Shown: positions 26,515-36,438, numbered from the stretch's first letter. The stretch is 64,000 bases of DNA from Acidimicrobiales bacterium (GCA_030448105.1 JAUJNP010000010.1:67221-131220), one strand, 5' to 3'. The notes: generated from the sequence alone by a model not told the origin. Translations and numbers: made by a program.

Positions 26515-27405
26515 TCAGCCGACGGCGACGCCCTTGGCCCGCATGGTGGCCCGCACGGCCTGGGCGATGCCCTGCATGCCCGCCCGGTTGGGGTGCACCG
26601 GCGCGGCGTCGGAGGCCGGGACGACGGGCTCGACCCAGCGGATGACCGGCGGCTGGCAGGCGTCGTGCCCGATGCTCGGCGTGTAGGTGTCCACGTAGTT
26701 CTCGCCGTGGGCGACGGAGGCGAAGCGGATGGTTGCGTTGAGCCGCTTCTCGACGTCGTCCCGCAGGTAGGCGACGTCGCCCTTGGCCACCGGCAGGGTG
26801 GGACGGCACAACTCGAAGGCGTCGGTCGTCTCGGGCAGGATGGCCGGGTACCCGACGACGAACACCTTGGCCTTGGGCGACCGCCGGTCGATCTCGTCGA
26901 GCACCGCCGTGAGCTTGGGCGCGAGGGCGGCGATGCGAGCGGCTATCTCATCGGTACCGCTCGAGTTGTAGTAGGTGCGGCACGGTGAGCCGAAGGGGTC
27001 CTGTATGCCGAGCTCGCCGCACCTCTTGGCGATCTCGCTGAACCCGATGTCGTTGCCCCCGATGCCGAGCGTGACGATCTTGGTGTTGCCGTTCAGGGCG
27101 TTGAACTGGGGCAGGTTGTCGGGGTCGGGATCGACGTCTTGCGCCTGGGTCATGTGCTTGGTCTGCGCGCCGCTGCAGCTGACGTCCCGGAAGGCCGGCT
27201 GGTTCAGATCGGGCGCGATCAGGGTCGGGTAGTTGGCGTCGGACCGCAAGCACCCCGGCACCTTCGGGTCCTGGGGCGTGATGCCCGGCCCCGCGGTGTA
27301 CGAGTCTCCCAGGGCCACGTAGCTGTCGGGCGGGGTGCAGCCGGTGAGCAGCATCGCCACCACGATGGCGACGGTTCCGCCGATGGCACCGAAGCGGACG
27401 CGCAT
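26515..27405 (-). CDS. Secreted SGNH/GDSL hydrolase lipoprotein
   Basis: This 296-residue exported esterase/lipase has a signal sequence ending in a lipobox, L20-T-G-C23, so it is probably lipid-anchored. Block I is GDSYTAG with catalytic S35, block III is GIGGNDIGF, and block V is the D-x-x-H-like SDAAPVHPN near the C-terminus. Several cysteine pairs (CSGAQ, CRTYY, CRPTLP) fit disulfides outside the cell. It resembles the Streptomyces-type extracellular SGNH lipases. The ATG at 27405 gives a normal lipoprotein signal; longer starts upstream would bury it. It is divergent from the membrane glycosyltransferase gene. Confidence 0.85.
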   Translation of the reverse strand: MRVRFGAIGGTVAIVVAMLLTGCTPPDSYVALGDSYTAGPGITPQDPKVPGCLRSDANYPTLIAPDLNQPAFRDVSCSGAQTKHMTQAQDVDPDPDNLPQFNALNGNTKIVTLGIGGNDIGFSEIAKRCGELGIQDPFGSPCRTYYNSSGTDEIAARIAALAPKLTAVLDEIDRRSPKAKVFVVGYPAILPETTDAFELCRPTLPVAKGDVAYLRDDVEKRLNATIRFASVAHGENYVDTYTPSIGHDACQPPVIRWVEPVVPASDAAPVHPNRAGMQGIAQAVRATMRAKGVAVG

Positions 27406-27575
27406 GCCGGGGACCCCCTGGAGTCGGTGGAGCCCTCGGCCGGGTGTGACCGTTGGCTCGTGTGCAGGCATGTTACCGCCGGATCCCGGTGAAACCATCC
27501 AGGGCGGTTCCCGCACCACGTCGCGTCATCGCCGCCCCGGCGCCGGGCCCGAGGCCGACCCCTAAGGTGCGGCCC

Positions 27576-29369
27576 ATGGCCGGGCCGGACGACGCCTCGA
27601 CCGCCGCCCGTCCCTGGTGGCGGCGGGAGCGACACCTGGTCATGGCGGCCGTGGTCGTCACGGTGCTCCCTCTCCTCATCGCCGTGCCCCGCGTGCTGTC
27701 GAAGGGGGCCTTCGCCCTGCACGGGGACGACGCGCTGGTCGAGCTGCGGGTGCGCGACGTCGGGAGCCACACGCCGCTGGTGGGCTCCTACCAGCGGTTC
27801 GGGTTCAACCAACCAGGCCCGGCGCTCTTCTACCTGCTCGTCGGTCCGTACCGGCTGCTCGGTTCGCGCTTCGCCGGGTTGCAGGCGGGTGCCCTGCTGG
27901 CCAACGCCGCTGCCGTCATCGCCATCGCCGCCGTGGCGTTCCGGCGCGGGGGTGCGGTCCTGGCCCTCTGGAGCCTCGCCCTGGTCGCCGTCCTGGCCCA
28001 CTCCCTCGGCGCCACCAAGCTGTCGGACCCGTGGGAGCCGCACATCACGGTGCTGCCCCTCACCCTCCTGCTGTTCCTGGCCGCCGATGCCGCCTCGGGT
28101 CGCTCCTGGAGCCTGCCCCTCGTAGCCGGCGTCGCATCGTTCCTCGCCCAGTCCTATGCCGTGCTCGCTCCTGTCGCCGGTGGGCTCTTCGGCTGGGCCG
28201 TCGTGAGCGTGGCCGTACCGGCGTGGCGCCGGCGGAAGGAGCCGTCGTCGGCGCCGCCCTCGCGCTGGGGCGGTGGGCGCAACGTGGCCCTGGTCACCAC
28301 CGCCGTCATGGCCGTGCTGTGGCTGCCGACGGTGCTCGAGCAACTCCTGGAGGAGCCGGGGAACGTCACCCAGATGATCGACTTCTTCGGCTCGTCCCAC
28401 GACACGTTGGGCCTGCGCGGCGCCTATCACGCGGTGGCCATCCAGTTCGACCACCGCGCCCCCTGGCTCGGAAACGACCTGCGCTTCGTCCCCTTCACGA
28501 CGACGGTCGACACGGGAGGCCGCTTCCGGCTCCCGCTCGCCCTCCTGGCCCTCGTCGCCGCCACCGTGGCCTCCTTCCGTCGGCGCCGTGTCGAGCCGAC
28601 CGTGTTGGCCTTGACCGTGCTGGTGGCCGTCGGAGCCGGGCTCGTTGGTCTGTCCCGGCTGGTGGGCGACGTCTTTCCGTGGATCCTCGAATGGACAGCC
28701 GTGCTGGGCCTGGGCTGCTGGCTGGCGGCGGGCTGGTGCGCCTACTGCGCACTCCGGAGCGAGCATCGTGCCCGCCTTCGCCGGATCCTGGTACCCGGCC
28801 TGTCGGCCGCCGTCCTCGTCCTGGGCGCGGTGAACATGGTCGACGCCGCCACCCGCCGGTCACCACGTGACGCCGCCCGTGAGGCGATCGTCGCGCTGAC
28901 CGGTCCGGCCGTGCGGGCCACCCGGGGCGCCGACGGTCCCGTCCTGGTCCGCTCGACCGCCGACGCCAACGCCGTGTTCGGTGAGGGCCGGTTCGGTGAG
29001 GACCTGCTGGCCCTGGCGGTGGAGCGTGCCGGCGTCGACGTCGTCGTGGAATCGAACCTCGGGCATCGCTTCGGCGAGCACCGGGCCCATCCCGAGCAGG
29101 CGGTGCGCGAGCTGCACCTCGTCTCCGGGCCGCCGTCTCCGGAGCGCTCCGGGTACGAGGTCGTCACCACGGTCGACATCACCACGCCGGCGCAGCGCGG
29201 TGAGAAGCGGCGCCTGCAGGCCGCGATCCGTGACCGGGCGGGCGAGCTCTCGCTGCCCGAGCTTCGTGACGCCATCGACGAGGACTCCGAGCTGCGCGAC
29301 CTCGTCGAGCGTTTCACCGCCATCGAGGACGCCCCGGCGCTCACCCTTCTCGTCCGCGACCTCCCGTGA
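27576..29369 (+). CDS. Polytopic GT-C-like membrane protein
   Basis: This 597-residue protein has about ten hydrophobic segments in the first 430 residues and a soluble domain of about 160 residues at the end. The first long loop carries HGDDALVELRVRDV, an acidic site where GT-C glycosyltransferases bind metal and lipid-linked sugar. The middle has SDPWEPHITVLPLT, a motif seen in related actinobacterial membrane proteins. It probably transfers a sugar from a polyprenyl carrier to an acceptor outside the membrane, but no specific family assignment is safe. The ATG at 27576 gives a normal cytoplasmic start before the first helix. Confidence 0.6.
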   Translation: MAGPDDASTAARPWWRRERHLVMAAVVVTVLPLLIAVPRVLSKGAFALHGDDALVELRVRDVGSHTPLVGSYQRFGFNQPGPALFYLLVGPYRLLGSRFAGLQAGALLANAAAVIAIAAVAFRRGGAVLALWSLALVAVLAHSLGATKLSDPWEPHITVLPLTLLLFLAADAASGRSWSLPLVAGVASFLAQSYAVLAPVAGGLFGWAVVSVAVPAWRRRKEPSSAPPSRWGGGRNVALVTTAVMAVLWLPTVLEQLLEEPGNVTQMIDFFGSSHDTLGLRGAYHAVAIQFDHRAPWLGNDLRFVPFTTTVDTGGRFRLPLALLALVAATVASFRRRRVEPTVLALTVLVAVGAGLVGLSRLVGDVFPWILEWTAVLGLGCWLAAGWCAYCALRSEHRARLRRILVPGLSAAVLVLGAVNMVDAATRRSPRDAAREAIVALTGPAVRATRGADGPVLVRSTADANAVFGEGRFGEDLLALAVERAGVDVVVESNLGHRFGEHRAHPEQAVRELHLVSGPPSPERSGYEVVTTVDITTPAQRGEKRRLQAAIRDRAGELSLPELRDAIDEDSELRDLVERFTAIEDAPALTLLVRDLP

Positions 29370-29390
29370 GAAGGGCGCGGCGGTACGGCC

Positions 29391-30617
29391 CTAGCCCGGC
29401 GGCACTGATGGCTCGATGCCGATCGTCGGTTCGGAGGCCACCACCGATGCCGTCCGCACGAAGCTGGCCCTGAGCTCATCGGCACCGAGCTGGCCGGCGA
29501 GGTGAGGAGCGTGCAGGGCTTCTCCCACCGGCACCACCCGGAACCCTCCGGCCCGATCCACGCGGGTGGGCGTGTACACGACCCGCTCGACCTTCACGGC
29601 TGCACCGGCCACGGCGAACTCCACTCGCACGAGCACGCCGTCCTGGCTCGCAGGGTGGCAGCAGCTCGCCGATTGGTTGGACAGGAGGTTGCCGAGACCG
29701 AACACCACCCACCGCCCGCCGATGTTGCGGATGGGCTGGGGGACGTGGGCGTGGTGCCCCACGACCAGGTCCACCGCGCCGGCGCTGGCCAAGGCCGACG
29801 CGATCGCATCCTGCTCGGCGGTGACGGTCTGCTGGTACTCGACGCCCCAATGGAGGCTCACGGCCACGATGTCGGCACCGGCCCTCCGAGCCGCCGTCGC
29901 CTCGAGGATCACCCGCTGGGGATCGATGAGGTTCAGCGACCACGGCGCCGTCGCCGGGAGAGGGACCCCGTTGGTGCCGTAGGCGTACGAGAGGTGGGCG
30001 ACGGTCACCCCTTCGACGTCGTAGAGCGCAGGTTGGGCGGCCTCTTGTGCCGAACGCCCGGTGCCGGTGTGCTTGAGGCCGGCGCCGTCGAGCACGTCGA
30101 GGGTGGTGCCGATGCCCTCCACCGACTGGTCGAGGCTGTGGTTCGACGCGGTCGAGCAGCCGTCGAACCCGGCGGCGGCGATGCCGGTGGCGATCTCCCG
30201 AGGGGCGTTGAACGAGGGGTAGCTCGACACGTCGTCGTTGTCGTCGTCGATCGGCGTCTCCATGTGGCAGATGGCGACGTCGGCCGCCGAGACGATCGAG
30301 GCCACCGGCTGGAACAGCGGCACGAAGTCGTACGTGCCGTCCGGGCGCTGCGCCGCCCGCGCCACCGGGCCATGGATGAGCACGTCGCCGCCGAAGAGGA
30401 GCGACAGGCGCCGAGGTGGGGGCGCCGGGGCCGACGAGCTGCTCGGGGCCCGGGTCGTCGCGGGTGACGACGTGGAGCCCGTGGAGGCCGTTGCGCTCGG
30501 GGAGGTGGAGGAGGCCCGGGGCGAGCCGTCGCCCGTGCACCCTTGCAAGGCGGCGAGTGCCAAGCACACGACAGCCGCGACGGCGCGCCGCGTCCCCCTT
30601 CGTCCCGTCTCCCTCAT
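29391..30617 (-). CDS. CapA/PgsA-like lipoprotein (metallophosphatase fold)
   Basis: This 408-residue exported protein has a signal ending in a lipobox-like ALQGC, then a Ser/Thr/Pro linker of about 45 residues. The CapA domain follows: FGGDVLIHGPV, CHMETPIDD, STASNHSLDQ and VVGHHAHVPQP, which carry the metal-ligand aspartates, asparagine and histidines of the calcineurin-like fold. CapA proteins take part in poly-gamma-glutamate capsule export, but many homologues stand alone, as here, and probably hydrolyse some phosphoester or anhydride at the cell surface. It starts 52 bases after the TAP-like gene on the same strand. Confidence 0.85.
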   Translation of the reverse strand: MRETGRRGTRRAVAAVVCLALAALQGCTGDGSPRASSTSPSATASTGSTSSPATTRAPSSSSAPAPPPRRLSLLFGGDVLIHGPVARAAQRPDGTYDFVPLFQPVASIVSAADVAICHMETPIDDDNDDVSSYPSFNAPREIATGIAAAGFDGCSTASNHSLDQSVEGIGTTLDVLDGAGLKHTGTGRSAQEAAQPALYDVEGVTVAHLSYAYGTNGVPLPATAPWSLNLIDPQRVILEATAARRAGADIVAVSLHWGVEYQQTVTAEQDAIASALASAGAVDLVVGHHAHVPQPIRNIGGRWVVFGLGNLLSNQSASCCHPASQDGVLVRVEFAVAGAAVKVERVVYTPTRVDRAGGFRVVPVGEALHAPHLAGQLGADELRASFVRTASVVASEPTIGIEPSVPPG

Positions 30618-30669
30618 CGATCGGAGGCTAGGTCGTCAGTGCCGCCCGCGCCGCGCTTGCCCGCTCCTG

Positions 30670-32250
30670 TTAGCCACCGAACGAGGGCCCGTCGGTGGGA
30701 ACGCAGGAGGTGTCTAGCTCGGCCGTCGGGTCCTCGAGGAAGGTCGTCATGAGCCGGGTCGAGCAGTCGGTGCTGAGCCCGACGACGTGGCCGAAACCCT
30801 CGAACGCGACGTAGGTGGCGTTGGTGAGGGCGTCGGCCACTGCCCGCGAGTAGGCCGGCGGGGTGATGGGGTCGTAGGTGCCGGCCATCACGAGGGCCGG
30901 GATGTCGGACCGCACCGGCTCCCGGAAGGCGTCGGCGAGGGGCTCGACATCCCACTCCTCGCAGAACGTGTGCCCCTGGTAGGCGATGAGGCCGGCCGCT
31001 CGACCGGGGTCTTCGACCAACGCCGCGCTGCTGTCGGCGTCGAGGTCGCCGACGTCGGCGCAGTCGACCGAGTACAGCACGCCGGCCGCCGCCCTGGTCG
31101 CGAACGGCACCGCCTCCTGGGCGACGAGGGGGATGATGCCGGTCTGGCCCCGGGCCAGGTCGGCGGCAAACGTCGGGAGCTGGGGGATGAGGGCGGTGTC
31201 GCGGAGGGCAAAGGCCAGCCCGGCGTAGATGTCGTCACCGGTGATGACGATGGGCACGGTGCCACGCGGCTCGCCCAGGTCGACGGTGCCCTTGAACGGC
31301 GTGGCGTTGTACTGCTGTTGGACCTCCTCGATCGTCGCCTCGAAATCGGGGTGCTCCTCGGCGCACTCCGAGTGCTCGGCGCAGCCGGCGATGAGCGCGT
31401 CCACCGCGCCCTCGGCCGAGTCCAGCACCGCCTCGAGAGTGGCTCCTGACGGCGGGTACACCGAGTCGAGGACGGCGCTGGCGATGCCTTCGGGGTGGGA
31501 TCGCACGGTGGCCAGCGCCAGCCGGCCTCCGTAGGAAGGGCCCCAGAGGTGCCACCGCTCGATGTCCAGCGCGACGCGCAGGTCGGCCAGGTCGGCCGCG
31601 CTGGTCTCGGTGTCGTAAAGGTCGAGGTCGATGCCCTCCTTGACGAGACGGGCCCTACAGGTCACGACCGCCTTCCGGAAGTCGGCCAGCTCGACCTCGT
31701 AGGGCTCGTCGCGGCCGAGGTTGCGCACGACCGCATCCTCCTGCTCAGGGCACTCGAGTGAGGGCTCGGACAGGCCGATGCCCCGTTGGTCGTAGAGCAC
31801 CACGTCGCGCCCCAGCGCCTCCACGTCGTCCACGTAGGCCGGCAGGCTGCTGATCGACGCGAAGCCCGGGCCCCCCTGGAGCCTCACGATCGGCTCGTCG
31901 TCGGCGCCGGCCGTCGGGCTCTCGAGCACGGCGACGGCCAGGCGCACGGTGCCGGCATCGGGTTGCTCGCGATCGGCGGGCACCTCGAGCCAGTGGCACC
32001 GCACGGTCAACTCGAGGTCGGCGGGCAGGTCCGTGCAGGGCCGGTCGGAGAGCTCAGGATCGTCGCTCAGGGGCGCGGCCGTATCCTCCTGCGCCGTCGT
32101 CGGGGTGCCGTTGCGACCGGCCTTGCCGTCGTCGTCGCCGCCGCCGTCCGAGCAGCTCGCCACCAGGAACCCGGCCATGACCGGCCAAGCCACCCACCGC
32201 CTCCACGCCACCGGAGCTCCCCCTCGTCGCTTCGACGGAGCGTATGCCAT
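30670..32250 (-). CDS. TAP-like alpha/beta-hydrolase lipoprotein
   Basis: This 526-residue exported hydrolase matches tripeptidyl aminopeptidase-like proteins of actinobacteria. A signal with lipobox LVASC is followed by an acidic disordered stretch. The hydrolase core has LQGGPGFAS (oxyanion), VVLYDQRGIGLSEPS, the serine nucleophile in WGPSYGGR, and the C-terminal TAP domain with MAGTYDPITPP (aspartate) and FGHVVG (histidine). It probably removes N-terminal peptides from extracellular substrates. It is likely transcribed with the CapA-like gene. It marks the last clearly core gene before the accessory region. Confidence 0.87.
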   Translation of the reverse strand: MAYAPSKRRGGAPVAWRRWVAWPVMAGFLVASCSDGGGDDDGKAGRNGTPTTAQEDTAAPLSDDPELSDRPCTDLPADLELTVRCHWLEVPADREQPDAGTVRLAVAVLESPTAGADDEPIVRLQGGPGFASISSLPAYVDDVEALGRDVVLYDQRGIGLSEPSLECPEQEDAVVRNLGRDEPYEVELADFRKAVVTCRARLVKEGIDLDLYDTETSAADLADLRVALDIERWHLWGPSYGGRLALATVRSHPEGIASAVLDSVYPPSGATLEAVLDSAEGAVDALIAGCAEHSECAEEHPDFEATIEEVQQQYNATPFKGTVDLGEPRGTVPIVITGDDIYAGLAFALRDTALIPQLPTFAADLARGQTGIIPLVAQEAVPFATRAAAGVLYSVDCADVGDLDADSSAALVEDPGRAAGLIAYQGHTFCEEWDVEPLADAFREPVRSDIPALVMAGTYDPITPPAYSRAVADALTNATYVAFEGFGHVVGLSTDCSTRLMTTFLEDPTAELDTSCVPTDGPSFGG

Positions 32251-32388
32251 TCACTTCGAGCCGCACAGTGGCGGCCGTTGAGCGAGGAAGATGGTTAAAG
32301 CCTCCGCATTCGAGGTCACGAAGCCCGGGCATCCGCGCCACTCGGTTTGCGTACGGTCGGGTGACGCCCCGTGCCAGAGGAGACCGAA

Positions 32389-32757
32389 ATGCCAAGTCCA
32401 TCGTTGATCGAGGCCTTCGATGCCGCGCGCGAGCGACATGCGGCGGCGGTCGCTGCTCTCGTTCCCCTTCTCATCGAGATTGCTCTGGCCACCGTTGCCG
32501 CCTCACTTCCCGGCGCCGAGGTGATCGAGACGGAAGGCGAGGTGAACGAGGACTGGCTCTTCACGCTTCGGATCCAGCGGGTGCTCGACGGGAAAGGAGA
32601 GGTCCTGTACGCCGCCGGTTTGGGTCACGACGACCCCCACGTCGAGACCACGATCGACACGGTCGGCTTCGATTACCTCGACCTGCTCCTCGACCTGACC
32701 GGCGACGACTATCTCGGGAACAAGACAGTCACGCGCGCTCCCGGCGAGACCTTCTGA
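32389..32757 (+). CDS. Hypothetical acidic protein, first gene of the accessory region
   Basis: The 122-residue protein starts at an ATG with GAGGAG six bases upstream. The N-terminal 45 residues form an amphipathic helix pair (LIEAFDAARERHAAA, then LVPLLIEIALATVAA). The second half is acidic and beta-rich, with repeated Asp and ending APGETF. I do not recognise a family. It lies just upstream of the helicase gene on the same strand with 143 bases between, and codon use is less GC-biased than in the core genes to the left, consistent with a gained gene. Confidence 0.5.
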   Translation: MPSPSLIEAFDAARERHAAAVAALVPLLIEIALATVAASLPGAEVIETEGEVNEDWLFTLRIQRVLDGKGEVLYAAGLGHDDPHVETTIDTVGFDYLDLLLDLTGDDYLGNKTVTRAPGETF

Positions 32758-32900
32758 CGGCAACGCCATGTCGATCGACTGGGCGTACTGCTGATCTCCG
32801 CGACCGGTCCTCGCGATGTACGACCACGGGAGCCAGGAACCGACGACTACTCAAGGAGCGATCCCGGCACCAGTAGGCGTGAGCTCATAGCTTTCGGGCC

Positions 32901-35900
32901 GTGGAGGAGCTGGCGCCCGGGTTATACGAAGTCCTCGTCACCGAGGGACTGAAGGCGCGCCTCGCCGCGCTCTCGGATGCCCTGCCGACCGAACAACGGG
33001 CGCTCCATGCTGAAGAGGCGCCCGACCGGATCGGCTGGCACCTGAGCCGGGAGATCGAGCGGGCGCTGTCCGATGTCGGCGAGGCCGATCGAGCCCGGGT
33101 GGGCATCGAGGTGGCCCGCGCGCTCCTCGACCGGCTCGGCGAGCTGGTCGAGGTCGACCCGTCGGTCGCCCCGGTGGATCCGGCGACGGTGCTTCACGCC
33201 ATCCTCGGGCGCCGCCCCGATGGGAGCCCCGAGCCTGTCGTCCAGCCGCTGATTCCGCTGCTCGATACGACGCTGCTCACTAACGCGCCTGGTGAGCCCA
33301 ACCTCTGGGGCCAGTTGCGGTCCGAGATCGAGTCGGCCGACCGTATCGATGTCGTCATGGCCTTCATCCGTCGCAGCGGCATCGCTCCCCTGCTCGACAC
33401 CTTCCGCCACCACTGCGACCGGGACCGCCAGCTCCGGGTACTGACGACGACGTACACCGGGTCGACCGAGAAGGCGGCCCTCGACCAGCTCGTTGACCTC
33501 GGGGCCGAGGTCCGGGTTTCGTATGACCTCAGCACCACCCGCCTACACGCCAAGGCGTGGGTGTTTCACCGCCGCTCCGGGTTCTCCACCAGCTACGTGG
33601 GCTCATCGAACCTGACCCACTCGGCGCAGGTCACCGGCATTGAGTGGAACGTGCGGGCCTCCGCAGCGCGAAACCCGGACGTGATCGCCAAGTTCAGCGC
33701 TGTCTTCGAGAGCTACTGGGCCGGTGGCGACTACCTCGCCTATGACCCCGTTCTGTTCGAGGACGAACAGCGCCGCGCCGGGCGGACCGATACCGGCCCG
33801 CATGTGATCCTCAGCCCGATCGAGCTACGGCCGCTGCCCTTTCAGGAACGGCTCCTGGAGTTGGTCGAGGTGGCCCGCGAACGTGGGCACCACCGCAACC
33901 TCCTCGTCTCCGCGACCGGTACCGGCAAGACCGTGATGGCGGCCCTCGACTACGCGGACCTCCGAGATCGGCTCGACCGCTCGCGCCTGCTCCTCATTGC
34001 CCACCGCGAGGAGATCCTCGACCAGAGCCTCGCCACCTTCCGCTACGCCCTGCGCGACCCGTCCTTCGGCGAGAAGTGGGTGGGCGGCGCACGGCCGACC
34101 CGATTCGAGCACGTGTTCGCGTCGATCCAGAGCCTCAACACATCGGGACTCTCGGACCTCCGTCCGGATCACTTCGATGTGGTGATCATCGACGAGTTCC
34201 ACCACGCTGCCGCCGCTTCATACGAGAGGGTGCTCGATCACCTCGAACCGGTCGAGCTGTTCGGCCTGACGGCAACGCCCGAGCGCAGCGACGGTCTGCC
34301 GATCCTGCACTGGTTCGACGATCGCATAGCCGCCGAGCTGCGGCTGTGGGACGCGATCGACCAGCAGCACCTCGCACCATTCCTCTACTTCGGCATCCAC
34401 GACGGCCTCGACCTCACCGACATCCCGTGGCGACGAGGACGGGGATACGAGATCGAGGCGCTCACCAACCGCTACACGAGCTCCGACGCCTGGGCCCGCC
34501 TGGTCGTGAAGCAGCTCAACGACCACGCCGACGTCGGATCGATGCGCGGCCTCGGGTTCTGCGTGAGCATCGACCACGCCCGGTTCATGGCCCGCCACTT
34601 CAACCACCACGGCATCCCATCCGTTGCCGTCTGGGGCGATAGTCCCAGACCCGAACGAGAGGCTGCCTTGCGGGACCTCGCCGCCGGCGAAGTCAAGGTC
34701 GTGTTCTCCGTCGACCTCTTCAACGAGGGCGTCGACCTCCCCAACGTCGACACGGTGCTGATGCTGCGCCCGACCGAGAGCCCGGTCCTGTTCCTCCAGC
34801 AACTCGGCCGCGGACTCCGCAAGGCGAAGAACAAGGCGTTCTGCACCGTGCTGGACTTCGTCGGCACCCACCGCAAGGAGTTCCGCTTCGACCGCCGGTA
34901 CCGCGCTCTGCTCGGCGGCACCCGCCGCGATGTCGAGCGGGCTGTGCAAATGCAGTTCCCGTTCCTGCCCGCCGGCTGCAACATGCAACTCGATGAGAAG
35001 GCGGCCGAGGTTGTGCTGCGCAGCCTCCGCGAGGCCACCCCCTCCCAGTGGAACGCCAAGGTCGACGAGCTGCGGTCGTTGCGTCGAGAGCGCCCGCACA
35101 TCGGCTTGGCCGAGTACTTGGACGAGACCGGCCTCGACCTCGACGATCTCTACGCGAACTCACGGAGCTGGTCAGACCTCGTCGAGGCCGCCAACGGTGC
35201 AGTCCGTGCCGCCGGGCCGGATGAGCCCGTCCTTCGACGGGCCGTCGGCCGGCTGCTGCACATCGATGACGCCGAGCGCATTGCCACCTACCGTCAGCTT
35301 CTGACGAGCGAGCGCCCGGAGGTCAGCGCCCTTCCGGAGCGAAGGAGGCGCCTTGTGCACATGCTCGTGGCCGCACTCGCCGATCAGGCGCTCGCCAAGG
35401 ACATGTCCCTCCAGGACGCGGTCGACCTCGTGTGGTCCCACCCCCAGGTGATCGCCGAGCTGGCTGAGCTGTTCAGGCTGCTCGAGGACCGGATAGACCA
35501 CCTCCACCAGCCGCTCGCCACGCACCCCGCCGCCCCGCTCCAGATCCACGCCCGCTATAGCCGCATCGAGATCCTCGCCGCCATGGGCCTCGGAGGCGAC
35601 AGTGCCAAGATCGCCGCCTGGCAGAGCGGTGTCTATGAGGCGAAGCCCGCGAAGACCGAGTTGTTCGCGTTCACCCTCGACAAGAGCAGCGGCGGGTTCT
35701 CCCCCACCACCCGGTACCGCGACTACGCCATCAGCCGGGCGCTCATCCATTGGGAGAGCCAGTCGACCACCCGCGAGGACAGCCCGCCCGGCCTGCGCTA
35801 TCGGCACCACCAGCGCGACGGCCGCACGATCCTGCTGTTCACCCGGCTCCGAGCCGACGACCGGGCGTTCTGGTTCCTCGGCCCTGCCACCTACCGAGGC

Positions 35901-35993
35901 CACGTTGGCGAGAAGCCCATGGCCATCACCTGGGAACTCGATGTCCCGCTCCCCGGCGACCTCTACGCCGCCTTTGCGGCCGCAGTCGCATAG
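32901..35993 (+). CDS. PLD - SF2 helicase - DUF3427 protein
   Basis: This 1030-residue protein has three parts. Residues about 140-275 form a phospholipase-D-like domain: HAKAW at 216-220 and GSSNLT at 234-239 give one HxK...N half-site. Residues about 310-720 are a superfamily 2 helicase with Walker A SATGTGKT (337-344), DEFH box (431-434), GLTATPER (455-462) and the arginine motif QQLGRGLRK. The last 200 residues match DUF3427, with YSRIEILAAMG and LFTRLRAD stretches. Such PLD-helicase-DUF3427 proteins recur in bacterial defence islands, probably acting on foreign DNA, but no mechanism is settled. The GTG start at 32901 has no partner gene overlapping it, and it lies outside the tRNA-Leu repeats. 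Confidence 0.82.
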   Translation: MEELAPGLYEVLVTEGLKARLAALSDALPTEQRALHAEEAPDRIGWHLSREIERALSDVGEADRARVGIEVARALLDRLGELVEVDPSVAPVDPATVLHAILGRRPDGSPEPVVQPLIPLLDTTLLTNAPGEPNLWGQLRSEIESADRIDVVMAFIRRSGIAPLLDTFRHHCDRDRQLRVLTTTYTGSTEKAALDQLVDLGAEVRVSYDLSTTRLHAKAWVFHRRSGFSTSYVGSSNLTHSAQVTGIEWNVRASAARNPDVIAKFSAVFESYWAGGDYLAYDPVLFEDEQRRAGRTDTGPHVILSPIELRPLPFQERLLELVEVARERGHHRNLLVSATGTGKTVMAALDYADLRDRLDRSRLLLIAHREEILDQSLATFRYALRDPSFGEKWVGGARPTRFEHVFASIQSLNTSGLSDLRPDHFDVVIIDEFHHAAAASYERVLDHLEPVELFGLTATPERSDGLPILHWFDDRIAAELRLWDAIDQQHLAPFLYFGIHDGLDLTDIPWRRGRGYEIEALTNRYTSSDAWARLVVKQLNDHADVGSMRGLGFCVSIDHARFMARHFNHHGIPSVAVWGDSPRPEREAALRDLAAGEVKVVFSVDLFNEGVDLPNVDTVLMLRPTESPVLFLQQLGRGLRKAKNKAFCTVLDFVGTHRKEFRFDRRYRALLGGTRRDVERAVQMQFPFLPAGCNMQLDEKAAEVVLRSLREATPSQWNAKVDELRSLRRERPHIGLAEYLDETGLDLDDLYANSRSWSDLVEAANGAVRAAGPDEPVLRRAVGRLLHIDDAERIATYRQLLTSERPEVSALPERRRRLVHMLVAALADQALAKDMSLQDAVDLVWSHPQVIAELAELFRLLEDRIDHLHQPLATHPAAPLQIHARYSRIEILAAMGLGGDSAKIAAWQSGVYEAKPAKTELFAFTLDKSSGGFSPTTRYRDYAISRALIHWESQSTTREDSPPGLRYRHHQRDGRTILLFTRLRADDRAFWFLGPATYRGHVGEKPMAITWELDVPLPGDLYAAFAAAVA

Positions 35994-36425
35994 AGGCTCA
36001 CTCCCCGACGGCGGCAAAACGGAGTCGTTCTGCCAGCTCCCGGCATCTCCGCACAGCGTAGATCGCGTGTCAGGTCAGGGTGGGCGACGACAAGCGGGAC
36101 CCGAGCCGCTCGGGCGCCTCGCCGCACGCCCCTGACCGCTGACTCCGCGCCGATCCTGTGGTGTCGGAGGGGGGACTTGAACCGTGGTTTCCGGGTCACG
36201 GTCCGTGTCGTCCTGTGCCTGTTTGTGCTGGTCAGAGCCTGTCTTCATCCGGCGACCATCCCAGGCTGAACCACCCTGTACCGCCCTGTGCCCAGACCTT
36301 CGCGGACAAATTGATGACAAGGCAGAGTGCGTGCCTGACCCAGGGCAAGATCGACATGTCCCTCCCGCGCGCGGGTCTTCCCTCCGACACCACCCCCTTG
36401 TCATCACCTGCCTGTCAACTTGTCA
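35994..36425. other. Gene-free left boundary of the tRNA-Leu element
   Basis: No convincing gene lies in these 432 bases. They contain a 23-bp copy of the tRNA-Leu 3' end (36161-36183) and several TTGTCATCA-type repeats of either orientation. Base composition falls from the surrounding coding level. Short open readings through the repeat (VSEGGLEP...) come from the tRNA-derived sequence and are not genes. Confidence 0.6.
36161..36183 (+). repeat. Left attachment-site candidate (23-bp tRNA-Leu 3'-end repeat)
   Basis: Bases 36161-36183 (GTGTCGGAGG...CTTGAACC) are identical to 59264-59286, which cover the acceptor 3' strand and most of the T-arm of tRNA-Leu(GAG). The copies are in the same orientation and 23.1 kb apart. 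This is the classic outcome when an element integrates at the 3' end of a tRNA and leaves the gene whole at one end and a copy at the other. Confidence 0.75.
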
Positions 36426-36438
36426 TCACTTGTCATCA
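36312..36438. repeat. TTGTCATCA-type short repeats near the left boundary
   Basis: TTGTCATCA occurs at 36398-36406, 36420-36428 and 36430-36438, and its reverse complement TGATGACAA at 36312-36320. The same reverse-complement word occurs at 45366-45374 beside the middle attachment copy. Short repeats like these next to an attachment core resemble integrase arm-binding sites, but this is inferred from position only. The last copies overlap the 3' end of the Doc gene. Confidence 0.5.
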
